Made by a program: the position numbers and the translations under genes. A stretch of DNA of 25,490 nucleotides, taken from assembly GCA_020080175.1 (NCBI GenBank), contig JAGHQL010000259.1, positions 1-25,490 on the forward strand. The letters are read 5' to 3'. Source of the DNA: Glutinoglossum americanum. Its lineage: Eukaryota; Ascomycota; Geoglossomycetes; Geoglossales; Geoglossaceae. Positions 1 through 9,501 of the stretch are shown piece by piece (position 1 is the stretch's first letter; each line of letters begins with the position of its first letter). The notes below the pieces were generated by a model, which made no database searches, was not told the origin of the DNA, and saw only the letters and a program-made list of their open reading frames with translations.

Positions 1-111
1 TCGGCCAACCATCGTCATCGCTGCGGGGTGCGACGTCACACTATTATCGAACCCCTTAGATCCCTCGACGTCGGAGTGCCTTCGTGTCGCCTTGGCATCG
101 AGAGTTCTTAC

Positions 112-875
112 AAGTGCATAACTGTATTGATTTCCTACTCAGCTTTAAGAGTAGGTTCCTGAATGCCATTAATTATTTCCAATTCTTTTGTAGTAGCACG
201 CTTTTCTTAAGCTGTTTCTGGAGTTCAAATATACATTAGCTTTTTCTTATTATAGGAAAAATATCCTCAGAACATAAATTCTGAAGCTTTTTTCTATCAT
301 CTTCGTATAACTGTTTCATCATACCGTTCCTTTTTAGTTCTCCAAACTTAAGTTGCATCATGTCAATGTCCTAATACAATACTAGTTTCATCAGACTAAA
401 TAACATTTTTCCAATCTTCTAATAACTAATTTTTATGATTCAAAGTAAACTTATATTGTACATCACGCATAGCTTGTATTAAGTTAAGTTTCCAAGTTGG
501 CTTCCATTTTCCAACTTTATTTGTATAAAGTATTCATAATGCAGACATTTCAGAAATTCCTGCTAAATATCCAAGCTCTCTTGATGTCTTTTCTCTTCCT
601 TCATGGTTTTTTCTAATCTCTTCAAGGACTTTTACTGTTACCTCTACTGAAATAACTTTTGGTTAACCAGAGTGAGGTGCATCTTCAAAAAATTTATCTT
701 TGAAGGTACTATCTTTAGTAGGGTCAAAACCACGCTCATAAGTGATTTTTTTAATTTGATAAATAGTAGATTTAACTAAGCCAGTCTGTTCAATAATTTT
801 CGCAATAGAAGTGTTCACTTCAAGAAGTGCAAGTGCTTGTGCACGAAGAGTTATTGGAACAGCGCGACCAGCCAT
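112..875 (-). pseudogene. Tc1-like transposase, RIP-type decayed, 3' truncated
   Basis: The likely start is the ATG at 875, giving MAGRAVPITLRAQ. A helix-turn-helix follows (LEVNTSIAKIIEQTGL then KSTIYQIKK), the usual DNA-binding start of Tc1/mariner transposases. The frame is first stopped at about 662 but continues with recognisable sequence to about 115: KVLEEIRKNHEGREK, the SDE at 388-396 that should hold the first catalytic aspartate, VWRTKKERYDETV, and ELEIINGIQEPTLKAE. About a dozen stops interrupt it. Nearly all sit where family sequence would have Trp, Arg or Gln and are explained by G-to-A or C-to-T transitions (TGG to TAG/TGA, CGA to TGA, CAA to TAA), the signature of repeat-induced point mutation. 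The second and third acidic residues are lost with the truncation. Confidence 0.82.
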
Positions 876-965
876 TTTTGGTGTAGAAGGTTGGTAAGGT
901 GCCAGGGCTCGCTTAACCAAATTCTAGTTAAGAGTTCGAATACTTTTGGTGTGAGCCTACGTACA
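112..965 (-). mobile_element. Truncated Tc1/mariner-like DNA transposon relic
   Basis: An AT-rich block whose composition drops sharply at about position 112 and recovers at about 930-965. It carries the amino-terminal and central part of a Tc1-type transposase read from right to left. The left (3') end is missing: coding similarity stops just after the central domain and GC-rich unrelated DNA follows, so the last catalytic residues and one terminal repeat are absent. The right end, with the expected 5' terminal repeat, should lie between 920 and 975, but I could not fix its boundary or a TA duplication. The family assignment rests on my reading of the translated motifs. The element cannot be autonomous. 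Confidence 0.8.
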
Positions 966-1589
966 AACTACATACATGCATTGCGCTAACGTAGATACAA
1001 CTAAGCTTACCGTGCGTAGGTCTAGGCTCGCCTCGATTCGATCTCAACCTCCTTCTCTTTGGAGAAACCCGGCCAACCGCCGCGGTGACACGATTCGAGT
1101 TTTGGCGGCTCCCGCAGCATGCATGGAAGCTTATTTCATTCGAGCGTTAGCTCGGTGGAGTGGAGCCGTCGCTGGTTTAAACGCGGTGAGCCTGGCCTGT
1201 TGGAGCCGTTCCTGCAGCGGCATTTCGGTGAGCGTCAGCACGTAAAAGCGGCGCTGGCCTCACTCTGACATACTAGCACAACTTTCGTTGGACAACTGTT
1301 CTCGCTATAGCGTTTCGTGCATACTGCGGTAAGTTATGCACGATGGTCTGAGCGGGGTTTCGCGCCTTGGGCTGATGTTGGTATTCGGCTTCCTGCCGCT
1401 TTCATAAAAAAAGGGAAATTGAATATGTTTAGTAACTGGAATCTGATATCGCGCTAGCTCTATGCACAGGTCAGCTAAACTGATGGAACTATGCTATGCG
1501 CTACCAAAGGGATGTGTATATATACCGGGGCGTCCTGTGGGTGGCAATCAAAATCAACCGCAGGACACACGCGACTGACTTTCATCATG
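966..1589. other. No confident gene; GC-rich then mixed sequence
   Basis: Nothing is recognisable here. A GC-rich patch at about 1100-1250 is open on the minus strand for some 40 codons (including VLTLTEMPLQERLQQARL) with coding-like third positions, so it may be a scrap of a lost gene. It has no start, no family match and is followed by stops. The rest shows no RNA gene or repeat that I can support. Confidence 0.3.
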
Positions 1590-3003
1590 TCTGCTGTCCC
1601 TCTTATTACCGTTCTACCTTACTACCCTTTTCTTCTCCAAACTCGTCTCCAGATGTTTACTGCCCTTTTCCATATTCACAAATGGCGACCTCCGCTCTGT
1701 CGATCCAGCTGACACTTCGGATCCGGAAATCTACCTGGAGCCCTTGATCTTGGATTGTGTTCCCGGGAGTCATGGGGACGAAGCCGACTACACAGTGGTA
1801 GTCACCTATACCAACACCCTTGGCATAGTATCTACCGTCTCTGCACTGGATACTAGCCACAACGGAAGCCTTCGCCGGAACATTATCCTTCTCTTTCGAA
1901 CTACCTTTCACGTCTATTTAGGATGACTCTCCGGTGACCGCCGGCCCCAGCATTCAAGCACCCGGGTACTCTCCCTACATCCGGGTTAGCTATCGCCAGA
2001 CTGCCATACAGTCAGTCTTTTATACTATTACGACGAGCACAGTGGCGTCCACCATAGGGTCTGACACGAGTAAGTCCTTATTCCCTGCCCTTGAGCAGAT
2101 TCAGCGACTGACGAAACAAGGCAATCACCGTGGCATCGACGAAAACCGACACGAGCACTGTGTCAGGCTCAACGACCACAATCACCGATACAACAGCTAT
2201 TCTCACTATCAGGGCTCCCCGACCAACCACCACAGTGACCACCGTCTCTACCCCAAAGCCCAAAACAATCCAGGTACATAGTACTACTCTCCGCCACAAC
2301 TACCACCACTACGATCACGCGCATCCCCTCAAAGCCCAACCATAGCAAGCCTTGTTCCCCCCACAACGACTTCATCGCCGCCCGCCAAGCCGCAGTCGTC
2401 TACGAGGTCCCCAACTGCGGCGACGTAACCCCAACAACACTCACGACGAGTACCTCCATGACGACGTCCTTCACAACCACCAGCACCTTCACCATCGCCA
2501 CCCCTACCACCACCGTAACAACCACAACTGGTGCCCTCTAGACCACATGCTTAAATGTCGTGGGCACAACGACCGTCACACCAAGCGCATTCACCAAGAC
2601 CAAGTCCAGCTCAGTACCCAGATAGATGGTTACTTCCGTTAACGTGATCACGGTCATCCAAACGGCAGCCCCCAAAAAGTGGAAGCCTTGCAAGCCGCAT
2701 CCTCCAGCTCCGGGTGGAAGAACTGTGCATTTGTAAATGCCTACAAGGTTTTAGAGAAACAGTTATGGGGCGGCCATGAAGCCTCGTTTTTCGTTTACAG
2801 CGAGCATCCATTAGTTTTAATGCTGCATGAGAAATGAGTCACTGATGAGAGCTCGGGGATTCAAAGTATGTCAAGGGGCGGTTTACATATTTCGTGTCGA
2901 AGCAAAACGGATGTTGGTATTACGTCACGTCGCCGTTATGCCCGGGACCCGCCCAGCGTGTATGGGCTATCCTGCTCATCGCGATGCATGACTACCAGAA
3001 ATA
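1590..3003 (+). pseudogene. Decayed threonine-rich (mucin-like) secreted-protein gene
   Basis: Reading frames hand over to one another along 1.4 kb. About 1590-1925 gives a hydrophobic start followed by VDPADTSDPEIYLEP and DYTVVVTYTNTLGIVSTVSA. About 1926-2070 gives YSPYIRVSYRQTAIQSVFYT. From 2121 to about 2270 and from 2302 to about 2735 there are long Thr/Ser/Val tracts typical of O-glycosylated fungal surface proteins (TTTVTTVSTPKPKT; TTSTFTIATPTTTVTTTT). About 2710-2900 gives NCAFVNAYKVLEKQLW and ASFFVYSEHP. About 2886-3003 gives FVSKQNGCWYYVTSP and ends at a TAG. At least three frame changes and several stops break it. A GTAAGT at 2070 with an AG at 2119-2120 may be an old intron, but its phase does not fit. 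I do not recognise the family; the role is inferred only as secreted or cell-surface. Confidence 0.6.
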
Positions 3004-3929
3004 GTGCCTTCTAGAAAACTAGTTCGCGTGACCCCACACTTGAAAAAGTGATCTTATTAGATAGAAGGCAGAATATATCACGTATACGATCCCTCCTCGC
3101 GCCCACGATGTACATATTATACCTGAGAGAAAGCCCAGTTACACAATACAAGTGGAAGTGAGTACGGAGACTGACTCCAAAAGCCTTAAGACTCGTAACT
3201 AAATCTTCGATAAGCCAAGCCTACTAAACGCGGTCTTAACACTAAAGTGTGTTGTTATGAGTTGGCCGCGAGCATGCATAATAGGCCTGATTTAATGGAA
3301 CGAAGTAGGTACATCAGCTCCTTGCTGTGAGCCTGATAGAAATTGGTTTTGGTGAAGACGGACATGTGCTTGTGACCCCCCTCCATTCTTAGAATATACT
3401 CCAGGCTCCGTACTCCAGATGTGTGCACACGCATGCGTGCCCGAATGTAACGAGTTAGTGTCGCGCTCGCAATTGCGAGGGTTAGTATTATCTTTGATAC
3501 AGCTCATCCGTGGTGACCCGGTGCATGCTGGCTGGCGTAGTAGATGCCATGTTCATCACTTGTGACTGTAGCTCCAAATGAGAGCGATAAGCTATGCCTA
3601 GTTCACACCTAGGGGAGTTATTCTATGGGAGTAGTCCGCTGTTCTTATTCGGAAAAAATTGGTCTGGAGAAGGCATCCGCTTTTACCTCAGAGCTTGGTA
3701 CATACATCACCAAAGAAGAATAGACCAGAAGATCGAGACGACTATGGCCACTCCAGTAGCGATGCCCGCCATTGCTCCTCCTGCTAAAACTTTATTGTCA
3801 ATGGCGATCAGATCTATATTCGGCGCTACGGGACCCCTACTTCATGCCACAGCAGGTAGTATTTCTCAGCCGCGGCAAAAACTCCTGTCGAGACAATCGG
3901 TCAATGGCTGAAATCCCCACTACGCAGCT
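3004..3929. other. No supported gene
   Basis: Short open frames occur on both strands (for example 3292-3507 minus, 3594-3911 plus). None shows a family motif, codon pattern or splice structure that I trust. The stretch just before 3930 may be upstream sequence of the transposase remnant described next. Confidence 0.3.
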
Positions 3930-4095
3930 ATCAGCTAGGCCAGATAAGATAGAGAAAGCGAGTTATGCCAAAGATAGCAGGGAGGCATCTGGAGAAGGAA
4001 AAGGACACGTACCGGGTCGTTCGAATTCTCAAACGAGCAATAGCAACAGCGATAGCGACAGCAATTCGAGCGACTGTATTGTAGTCGGAGATTGA
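3930..4095 (+). pseudogene. Possible C-terminal tail of a pogo/Fot-type transposase
   Basis: The plus frame ending at the stop at 4093-4095 encodes a charged stretch, then a Ser/Asp-rich tract and the end SSDCIVVGD. From memory, many Aspergillus-type pogo (DDE_1) transposases end in an acidic Ser/Asp run followed by DCIVV-like residues, so this may be such a tail cut off from its catalytic domain. Nothing upstream is recognisable as the DDE core, and low-complexity acidic tails can arise in other nuclear proteins. Treat the call as tentative. Confidence 0.27.
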
Positions 4096-4337
4096 CAATG
4101 GGGTGGCGCGGTCGCGAATTATGGGATTTAGGCCATCCAATGTTCTTCGCCACCTCGGACTCTATTTACAGCTATTCACTGCCATTTACAATTCATCACG
4201 TTAAACTTCGAAATATTAAACCCAGGATCCATTTCAATCCCGTACGCCAGTTCGAGAGGAGCCGCATTTATTTTTAGTTGAGTTGCCGCTCTATTTAGGG
4301 TGGTATTTCCGCCGTAAAAAAGGTACGGCCACACCGG

Positions 4338-4467
4338 AGCTTAACGCGTTCCATCGGGGCTTGGGGTGTCTACAGCTTGGCGGCCAACATCCCGAGACTT
4401 GGTACGGCTACTCCCCGAAGCTTGGCGTAGCTGACCTGGAGCTTGGCGCGGCCAAGCTCTGCTTAGG
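4338..4467. repeat. Decayed ~21-bp tandem repeat (CTTGG-centred)
   Basis: The core CTTGG/CTTAN recurs at 4340, 4360, 4376, 4398, 4421, 4442 and 4462, with spacings of 20, 16, 22, 23, 21 and 20. The best units read GAAGCTTGGCGTAGCTGACC and GGAGCTTGGCGCGGCCAAGC. Near 21 bp the unit preserves a 7-residue period in one plus frame (KLGVADLELGAAKL), so it may descend from a coding heptad-like repeat or be a plain minisatellite. The outer copies are degraded. Confidence 0.6.
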
Positions 4468-4519
4468 TGTTGGTAACCGTAGAGCGCTATGGGCCCTCGG
4501 ATTGAGCACTGCACCTTAT

Positions 4520-5660
4520 GCATAGTTCTGCAATCCCACCCTCGCCCCTACGGAATATGTGCTGATAGACTCTCACATACAGAGAGTGAACGCTTAGGAT
4601 GCCGTCAGCCATTGCCCTCAAGTGAAGCGGGGCACCACTCCGGATACCTGTAGCTACCCGCCATAACTAACATCCCAACATCATAATACTATAACGAACC
4701 TGAGGGTGCCTGCTGACTTGGGTTGTCAAAATAAGCTACGTCTCCTATTCCATCGCCTTGCGGGGCTCATGGCAGCTGGCTAGCTACTTACTAGAATTAG
4801 GCAGGTGGGGCCGCGCTAAACTCCAGGGTGTAGGGGTACCAGCGAGAAATGCCGGGTCGTCGCTAGATAACCTATTGCATGGCGTGCTAGTGTAAGCAAC
4901 TTGGCTTCGCTGCAAGTCGGAGATTACAGAGTTTGTTACAAATACTGGGGGCCGCGGACAAAACCCAACCCTTCCGCTACTTACAGTTGGGATGCGGGAA
5001 GTGTTTGGACGCTCGTTAATTCCAGATGCTCGGACCTACCAAACCTTGGCGTGAGACTTGGCCTGCGGAGGTCCTACTAAAACCCGCCCAGCGGCGACCA
5101 GTAGCGCTTACCATTCATCGCCGTACTGACGGGGTCTTGCAGGTGGTAGACCCTCAATTTCTTTTAGCAGTGCGCAGATGACTTCAGCCATACAAGGCCT
5201 TGTCAGTGTACCCTGTGGGGAAGTGACGGCGAGACTAAGGAGGGGCCTCCCTCGGTAACCCCGAGTTGTTGGTGTTGATGCTGGCTCGTGTGCCTGGAGT
5301 CCCGTATTGGGGGCTACCGGACTTAATTCCTCACTGCAGCGGAGCACCCACATGCTGGGTAGGGGAAAGTCTCTGCCCAGCGACCATACACTTGCTTGCG
5401 CATTGCTAAGCAGAAATTTTCATCGCCTAGCTCCCCTGCCGGTGCAATTTACCTCGTAGCATATGTGCTCCTCCTGTACAACTCTTGGTAGGGATATGAT
5501 GACTTCTAGCGATATTCCGTAGGAGCGTTACACTTGAGATTAACTCTATTGTTGTCATGCCAGAGTAGAGCAAGATAAGTGGCTAGCTCTTGACCGGGGG
5601 GATGCGGCCGCCTCAATATGCGGTGTACGGCCTTAACAAAAGGGGGGATTGGGATACCGA
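4520..5660. other. No supported gene
   Basis: Mixed-composition DNA without recognisable coding signal. A minus-strand frame at 5108-5353 ends in MAEVICALLKEIEGLPPARP and looks mildly protein-like, but it has no family match, splice context or partner. No RNA gene is visible. Confidence 0.3.
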
Positions 5661-5680
5661 GGCCCCCCAGAGGCAACGAG

Positions 5681-5690
5681 TATAAAAAGG
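5681..5690 (+). promoter_or_regulatory. TATA box of the KP4-family gene
   Basis: TATAAAAAGG lies 280 nt upstream of the chosen start codon. It is followed by a pyrimidine-rich leader (TTCAACATCTTCAACACTTT at about 5730-5749) of the kind common in well-expressed fungal secreted-protein genes. This implies a 5' leader of about 250 nt. I saw no convincing leader intron. Confidence 0.6.
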
Positions 5691-5969
5691 CAGGATACAG
5701 CTTCCTTCCTGCGATATCACTTCATTTAATTCAACATCTTCAACACTTTCATTAAGCTCGAAGCTTTACGCCTAAGGTCTCGAAACTTCTCCTTTGGTAG
5801 CTAGCCTTACACTATTCTAGCGGACTACTTTGAACAGGCAATTTCACTCCACCCCGAGTATTGAAATTTTCCAACGCAAAACTTGCAATACTTGTACGAC
5901 CACCCGGTTCTCCCTATTTCTCTCCCCCCTGCCTGCAGAAGAGCGCTGACACCAATCACAGCCATCGTG

Positions 5970-6383
5970 ATGGCCTCGTACTCATTTCCCCAGCTCAGTA
6001 TCTGGGTCTTGTTTCTTCTTGCGATCGTGGGCACCCAAGCGACAGGAATCAACTGCCAGGGGAGCCTTTATTGCAGCCCCTTCTACGGTACCAACAACCA
6101 CGAGGCGGCCACTCTTACACAATATATCAATGGCATTGACCCGAACCGGTGGTACAACAACGGCCAGAAAATCGCCTGCTCAGGGAATATCTGCGCTTTT
6201 CTACAGAAGACTGGGGGTGCATGGGGTTACAATATTAAGGGTCTGGCTCACTTTATCCCTGATCACGGTTGCAAAGTCTGTGGGAGCGTGCCTTATTTCT
6301 ATCCGGGTGATAACAACGTGGATCATGGCATGTTGACGTTTAATTACGTTACCTCACCCTGCGGCAGTGGTCTTTGCCCTTGA
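5970..6383 (+). CDS. KP4 killer-toxin-family small secreted protein
   Basis: This is a 137-residue protein that looks whole. Residues 1 to about 24 form a signal peptide with hydrophobic core IWVLFLLAIV, and the mature chain begins near GINC. The KP4 fold is suggested by GINCQGS at 26-32, YINGIDPNRWYNNG at 52-65, ICAFLQKTGG at 74-83, DHGCKVCGSVP at 98-108 and LTFNYV at 122-127. Eight cysteines (29, 35, 70, 75, 101, 104, 131, 136) could make four disulfides; the Ustilago virus KP4 has ten. KP4 proteins are secreted inhibitors of growth of competing fungi or of plants, linked to calcium uptake in the viral prototype; the role here is inferred. The frame is also open from an ATG at 5883, but the ATG at 5970 gives a proper signal peptide. 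It stands alone with its own TATA box. Confidence 0.85.
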   Translation: MASYSFPQLSIWVLFLLAIVGTQATGINCQGSLYCSPFYGTNNHEAATLTQYINGIDPNRWYNNGQKIACSGNICAFLQKTGGAWGYNIKGLAHFIPDHGCKVCGSVPYFYPGDNNVDHGMLTFNYVTSPCGSGLCP

Positions 6384-6500
6384 GTTATGGGATCAAATGA
6401 ACACAGATAACAACAGCCTGTCTACTTAAATCCCTCTTCCCTCTTCCCTCTCCTGTATCCCCGATTAGAAGCTTCGATTCACAACTGTATTCCGATAACC

Positions 6501-6506
6501 AATAAA
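6501..6506 (+). terminator. Candidate AATAAA polyadenylation signal
   Basis: AATAAA lies 118 nt downstream of the KP4-family stop codon and directly before the TA that precedes the MITE, so the transposon may have landed at the 3' end of this transcription unit. Fungal poly(A) signals are loose, hence the low confidence. Confidence 0.35.
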
Positions 6507-6509
6507 ATA

Positions 6510-6670
6510 CTGTGGAGGGTATTTCTATACCCAAGTTTACACCCTTATGTATTATTAATACTGGCCAGCTATTAGCCATAGACTTGGTAGGGGCAGCTTT
6601 ATTAGCTAGACTCGCCCCCATTTCAATTCATACATCCTTCTACCTACCGGTTGAACTTTTGCCTCCACAG
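6510..6670. mobile_element. MITE copy A, 161 bp, TA target duplication
   Basis: It begins CTGTGGAGGGTATTTCTATA and ends CCTCCACAG. The outer nine bases are perfect inverted repeats, and TA stands directly on both sides (6508-6509 and 6671-6672), as expected for a Tc1/mariner- or pogo-derived miniature element. Both ends and the inner blocks (ATTAAT, GGCC, AGGGGCAG, CATCCTTCTACC, ACCGG-TGAACT) recur in the copy at 14445-14566. This copy is longer and more AT-rich, consistent with C-to-T decay. It has no coding capacity. Confidence 0.75.
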
Positions 6671-6672
6671 TA

Positions 6673-7563
6673 CTATTATTTTTCATCACTTCCTCCCAGA
6701 CCTATATCATCGAATGCTACAAGGGAACCCATTGGTCTAAAGACACTAGCGCTCCAGCTTGAGTTTGTGTAAATTATTTGTAAGGCTTTTAGTCTTTCAA
6801 TTTTTGGCAACGTAGGATACGGCCGCAAGGACATAGCGCCCCTCAGCTATTTTATCGCATATTAACCCGCAGCCGCCATAATGGCAAAGGCTCTATGAGG
6901 CGGGAAAACATTAGAGAGCATAGAGATGGCCAAACGTGACATGAGTACCTCGCTTATAGGATCACAGGCAAAAAGGTACTTTATCCTCAACTTTTTAAAA
7001 GCCTCATAAGTCTCACCAAAATTACCCAACAATAATTGCTAAATTAAATAAACTGTATGTAAGTGCGAAGTAGCTAGTGCAAATGAAATTTTGAATAGGC
7101 TTGAGTCTAGAGGTGTCAAATTACACTTCTACTCGGTTTTGCATACGATACACATACAATTGGGAGAAAATACACACTGCTACAATAATTAAATACTGAC
7201 CGAACAACAACATATCCTAATGGCCTCAAATTTTACTCTCTAATAGAACCTATGCAGTAGCACTCGCTGTAGAAATTTGAGAGTATACTGTGGAAGTTCT
7301 TGCGGTTTTAGCAGGGTTCACGTCTCGTTTGGCCATCTCGGACTCTACCCGACATCAGTACAAGGGGCATGGCCACCACCAATACTCCCGGGAGTGGTTC
7401 CCTACCCAACATTACACCGGGGCAACTAGAGGGCCGAAATGGACATAGCTGCTGGACCGGGGTGTACTGGACCCGTGGGGAGGGGAATGATAGCGGATGA
7501 GGGGGGCCAATACCGACGGAGCTAAACCCAAAACCGACTAGTTTTATATTCTTAGAGACGAAA
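6673..7563. other. AT-rich intergenic stretch, no gene seen
   Basis: Moderately AT-rich DNA, with a strongly AT-rich core at about 6980-7260. No open frame of note, no RNA gene and no repeat is supported. It may include decayed transposon sequence too eroded to name. Confidence 0.35.
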
Positions 7564-7797
7564 TGACAACAGATGAAGGGTTTCGCAAACGAAACCCAGC
7601 ATTCTAGAAACCTAAAGAAGGGAGACGAGCTATGGCTGTTTTGTGAAGCCGATGTTTATATGTTACTACACCGCAAAGGCCGGCATTATACTATAGGCCA
7701 ACCTACCAACCTTCTAGCCTCCGCTCTCAGAAGAGATCGCGACAATTTGGACATATTTTATGTTATCCACCAAATACTAGAAAAGATGCAGGGCTAA
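7564..7797 (+). pseudogene. MADS-box (SRF-type)-like single-domain gene, frameshifted
   Basis: The frame ending at 7797 reads RNLKKGDELWLFCEADVYML then LHRKGRHYTIGQ. This follows the MADS pattern LKKxxEL-x-LC-x-A-x-V, then a basic turn and GRxY, where the domain binds CArG-like DNA and dimerises. The other frame, starting at the ATG at 7564, gives MTTDEGFRKRNPAF, which looks like the basic start of a MADS domain, but it hits a TAG. One small frame change between about 7585 and 7610 would therefore separate the DNA-binding start from the rest. Alternatively the ATG at 7573 gives an intact 74-residue protein lacking the basic arm. Short orphan SRF-like proteins are, as I recall, multiplied in some Aspergillus genomes. 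Family call is by motif only. Confidence 0.5.
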
Positions 7798-8420
7798 AGC
7801 TATCTTTTGCTAGTTAAAAACAACTCCTGCAGGATTTGATAAGAGGCGGAAGATAGAGTATGAGAGGGTTGAAATCGCAACAATGGGAGGTCACCACTGA
7901 CGGTGTTGAGATTTCCGCAGAATTACATGGGGCTGAGTGCTTTTGCTATATCTAGAATAGCTAGCATAAGGGAGTACGTAAATACCCTACCATAAATAGA
8001 ACAACTTCAAGAATCAGAGCGAACGAGCCGCGGGGCGCATAAGAATACCCGTCCTGATGTTTTGGCCTTTGGCCCCCACATCGCTTCTTTCGGGAAACAT
8101 GCATGCCATTGGCGATCTCAAATATGTTCCGTACATACAATCGGATGTAGCAGGGGGCTAGTATAGAGGTAACTGTAATAGACTGTGGTGCCATGCATAT
8201 ATAATGTCAAGCTGGGTGGTCAAACTTCCCTGTGTATGGCAAATGTAGTCTATCGAATCTCCAAACTGATCACGTGCTTTACCCAACACCTCGTGGTCAC
8301 GAGGTGGCTTAGTAAGTTCTAAGGTTAGGTCAGATCGACCAACGCCGCTCCATATCTTCTACCTGTTCGGGTCAACACCCGCTCCCCTAGCATGGCTTTT
8401 GGCAAGACATGGTACAATTT
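7798..8420. other. No gene; contains a 20-bp palindrome
   Basis: No supported coding sequence. At 8287-8306 there is a perfect inverted repeat, CACCTCGTG, two bases, then CACGAGGTG. It sits 3' of the minus-strand membrane-protein gene that ends at 8421, where it could be a protein-binding palindrome or a chance hairpin. Confidence 0.35.
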
Positions 8421-9501
8421 TCAGGCACGGATCTCCGCTGGACAAAAGACAACTCGGCCAACACCATCTGACCTCTTGAGCCAATGCGGAAACCAGAATA
8501 CTCGAGGCAAGAACGTCGCCAAAGCTATGAGGATCAAGAGCAACGTATCGAAGGGCGTAGGCATCACAATGAGAGAACTCTGCGTAACCGAACCAAATAT
8601 GAAGGTAGAGAAACGCAAGGCTCCGACGTATAGCTCGAAGACCCCGTGTCGGAAAGTGTCAGCTTCATTCTGGACCAAGAGCCGATAAGGGCGATTTGTA
8701 AGCTGGTTTGCGAAGATCCTCGCCCAGAGGCGGATGCTGTTTCTTGGCTTGCATTCGGCGAATCTGTTTCGGGGGTGAGTCGCAGTGCTGGCAGTAGGCA
8801 TTGCAGTAGCAGGATTGCGCTGTTTCGTTGGCCTGATGCGCTGGTGTTCTAGGCCTGTTGTTTCTTCGAATAGGGTAACATTGTTGAAAAGAAGCCGGTG
8901 GGTTGCCTGCAGAAGGGCTGGCAGGCTGGCTGACCAGTACCACACAGACCCCAGCCAATAAGGCGAACATGAGAAGGTGAGGACAGTGCGCTCTAAAATT
9001 CTCAAATAGACTCCGAGGAAGGTAGCGTAGAGTCCCAGACTCAGGAGCAGGGGGCCGTGGGTTAAAGCATGGAACCTGCGTCCTCTCCGACGGGTCTGCA
9101 CCGCTTTTGGTACACCTGATGCTAGACACAACTTGTAGCCCTCCTCCCTACTAGGCACAGAGATGTACCTCTTCGGTTTCTCTGAGGAAAACCCCTTCGT
9201 TCCTCCAGAGGTTGCCGCAAAAACGAGAGCCCATAGCAAATTATCATAGGCTAGATCACCGGGGTCTGGGTGTATAGCGGTGAAAGAGCTTATGATCCCT
9301 GGCCACAACGCAATGATGGACTGCCTTGCAGCAAATATTGGCTTTAACCACCTCGTCTATCGAGTTGAAGAAGCAGCGGGCGACGGGTTTGCAGAAACCA
9401 GCACGGTTCACGGGGTGGACTGAGGCAAAACATGCATCCATCACCCTGCCAACCCACTGATAGCCCGTGGTCGGGACGTCAACAGAATTTGAGGATAACA
9501 T
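8421..9501 (-). pseudogene. Uncharacterised multi-pass membrane protein, one frame change
   Basis: An ATG at 9501 opens MLSSNSVDVPTTGYQWVGRV and runs through CFFNSIDEVV to about 9345. Sense then moves by one base into a frame giving PIFAARQSIIALWPGI, AIHPDPGDLAYDNLLWALVF and a further 280 residues to the stop at 8421. Likely membrane segments in this second part (counted from WPGI) lie at about 84-105, 115-135, 229-249 and 253-274, with a charged central loop rich in Arg, Thr and Pro. The frame change lies at about 9340-9348 and no intron explains it, so the gene is lightly broken or the locus has an error. No enzyme motif is visible and I do not know the family. The 3' half has the most natural composition. 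Confidence 0.62.

Noticed and set aside
976-1245. Plus-strand 89-codon frame and opposite 42-codon GC-rich frame
   Set aside because: Neither has a family match; a possible rRNA or bacterial origin was considered, but no diagnostic sequence is present.
5108-5353. Minus-strand frame ending MAEVICALLKEIEGLPPARP
   Set aside because: Mildly protein-like only; no partner exon, domain or start context.
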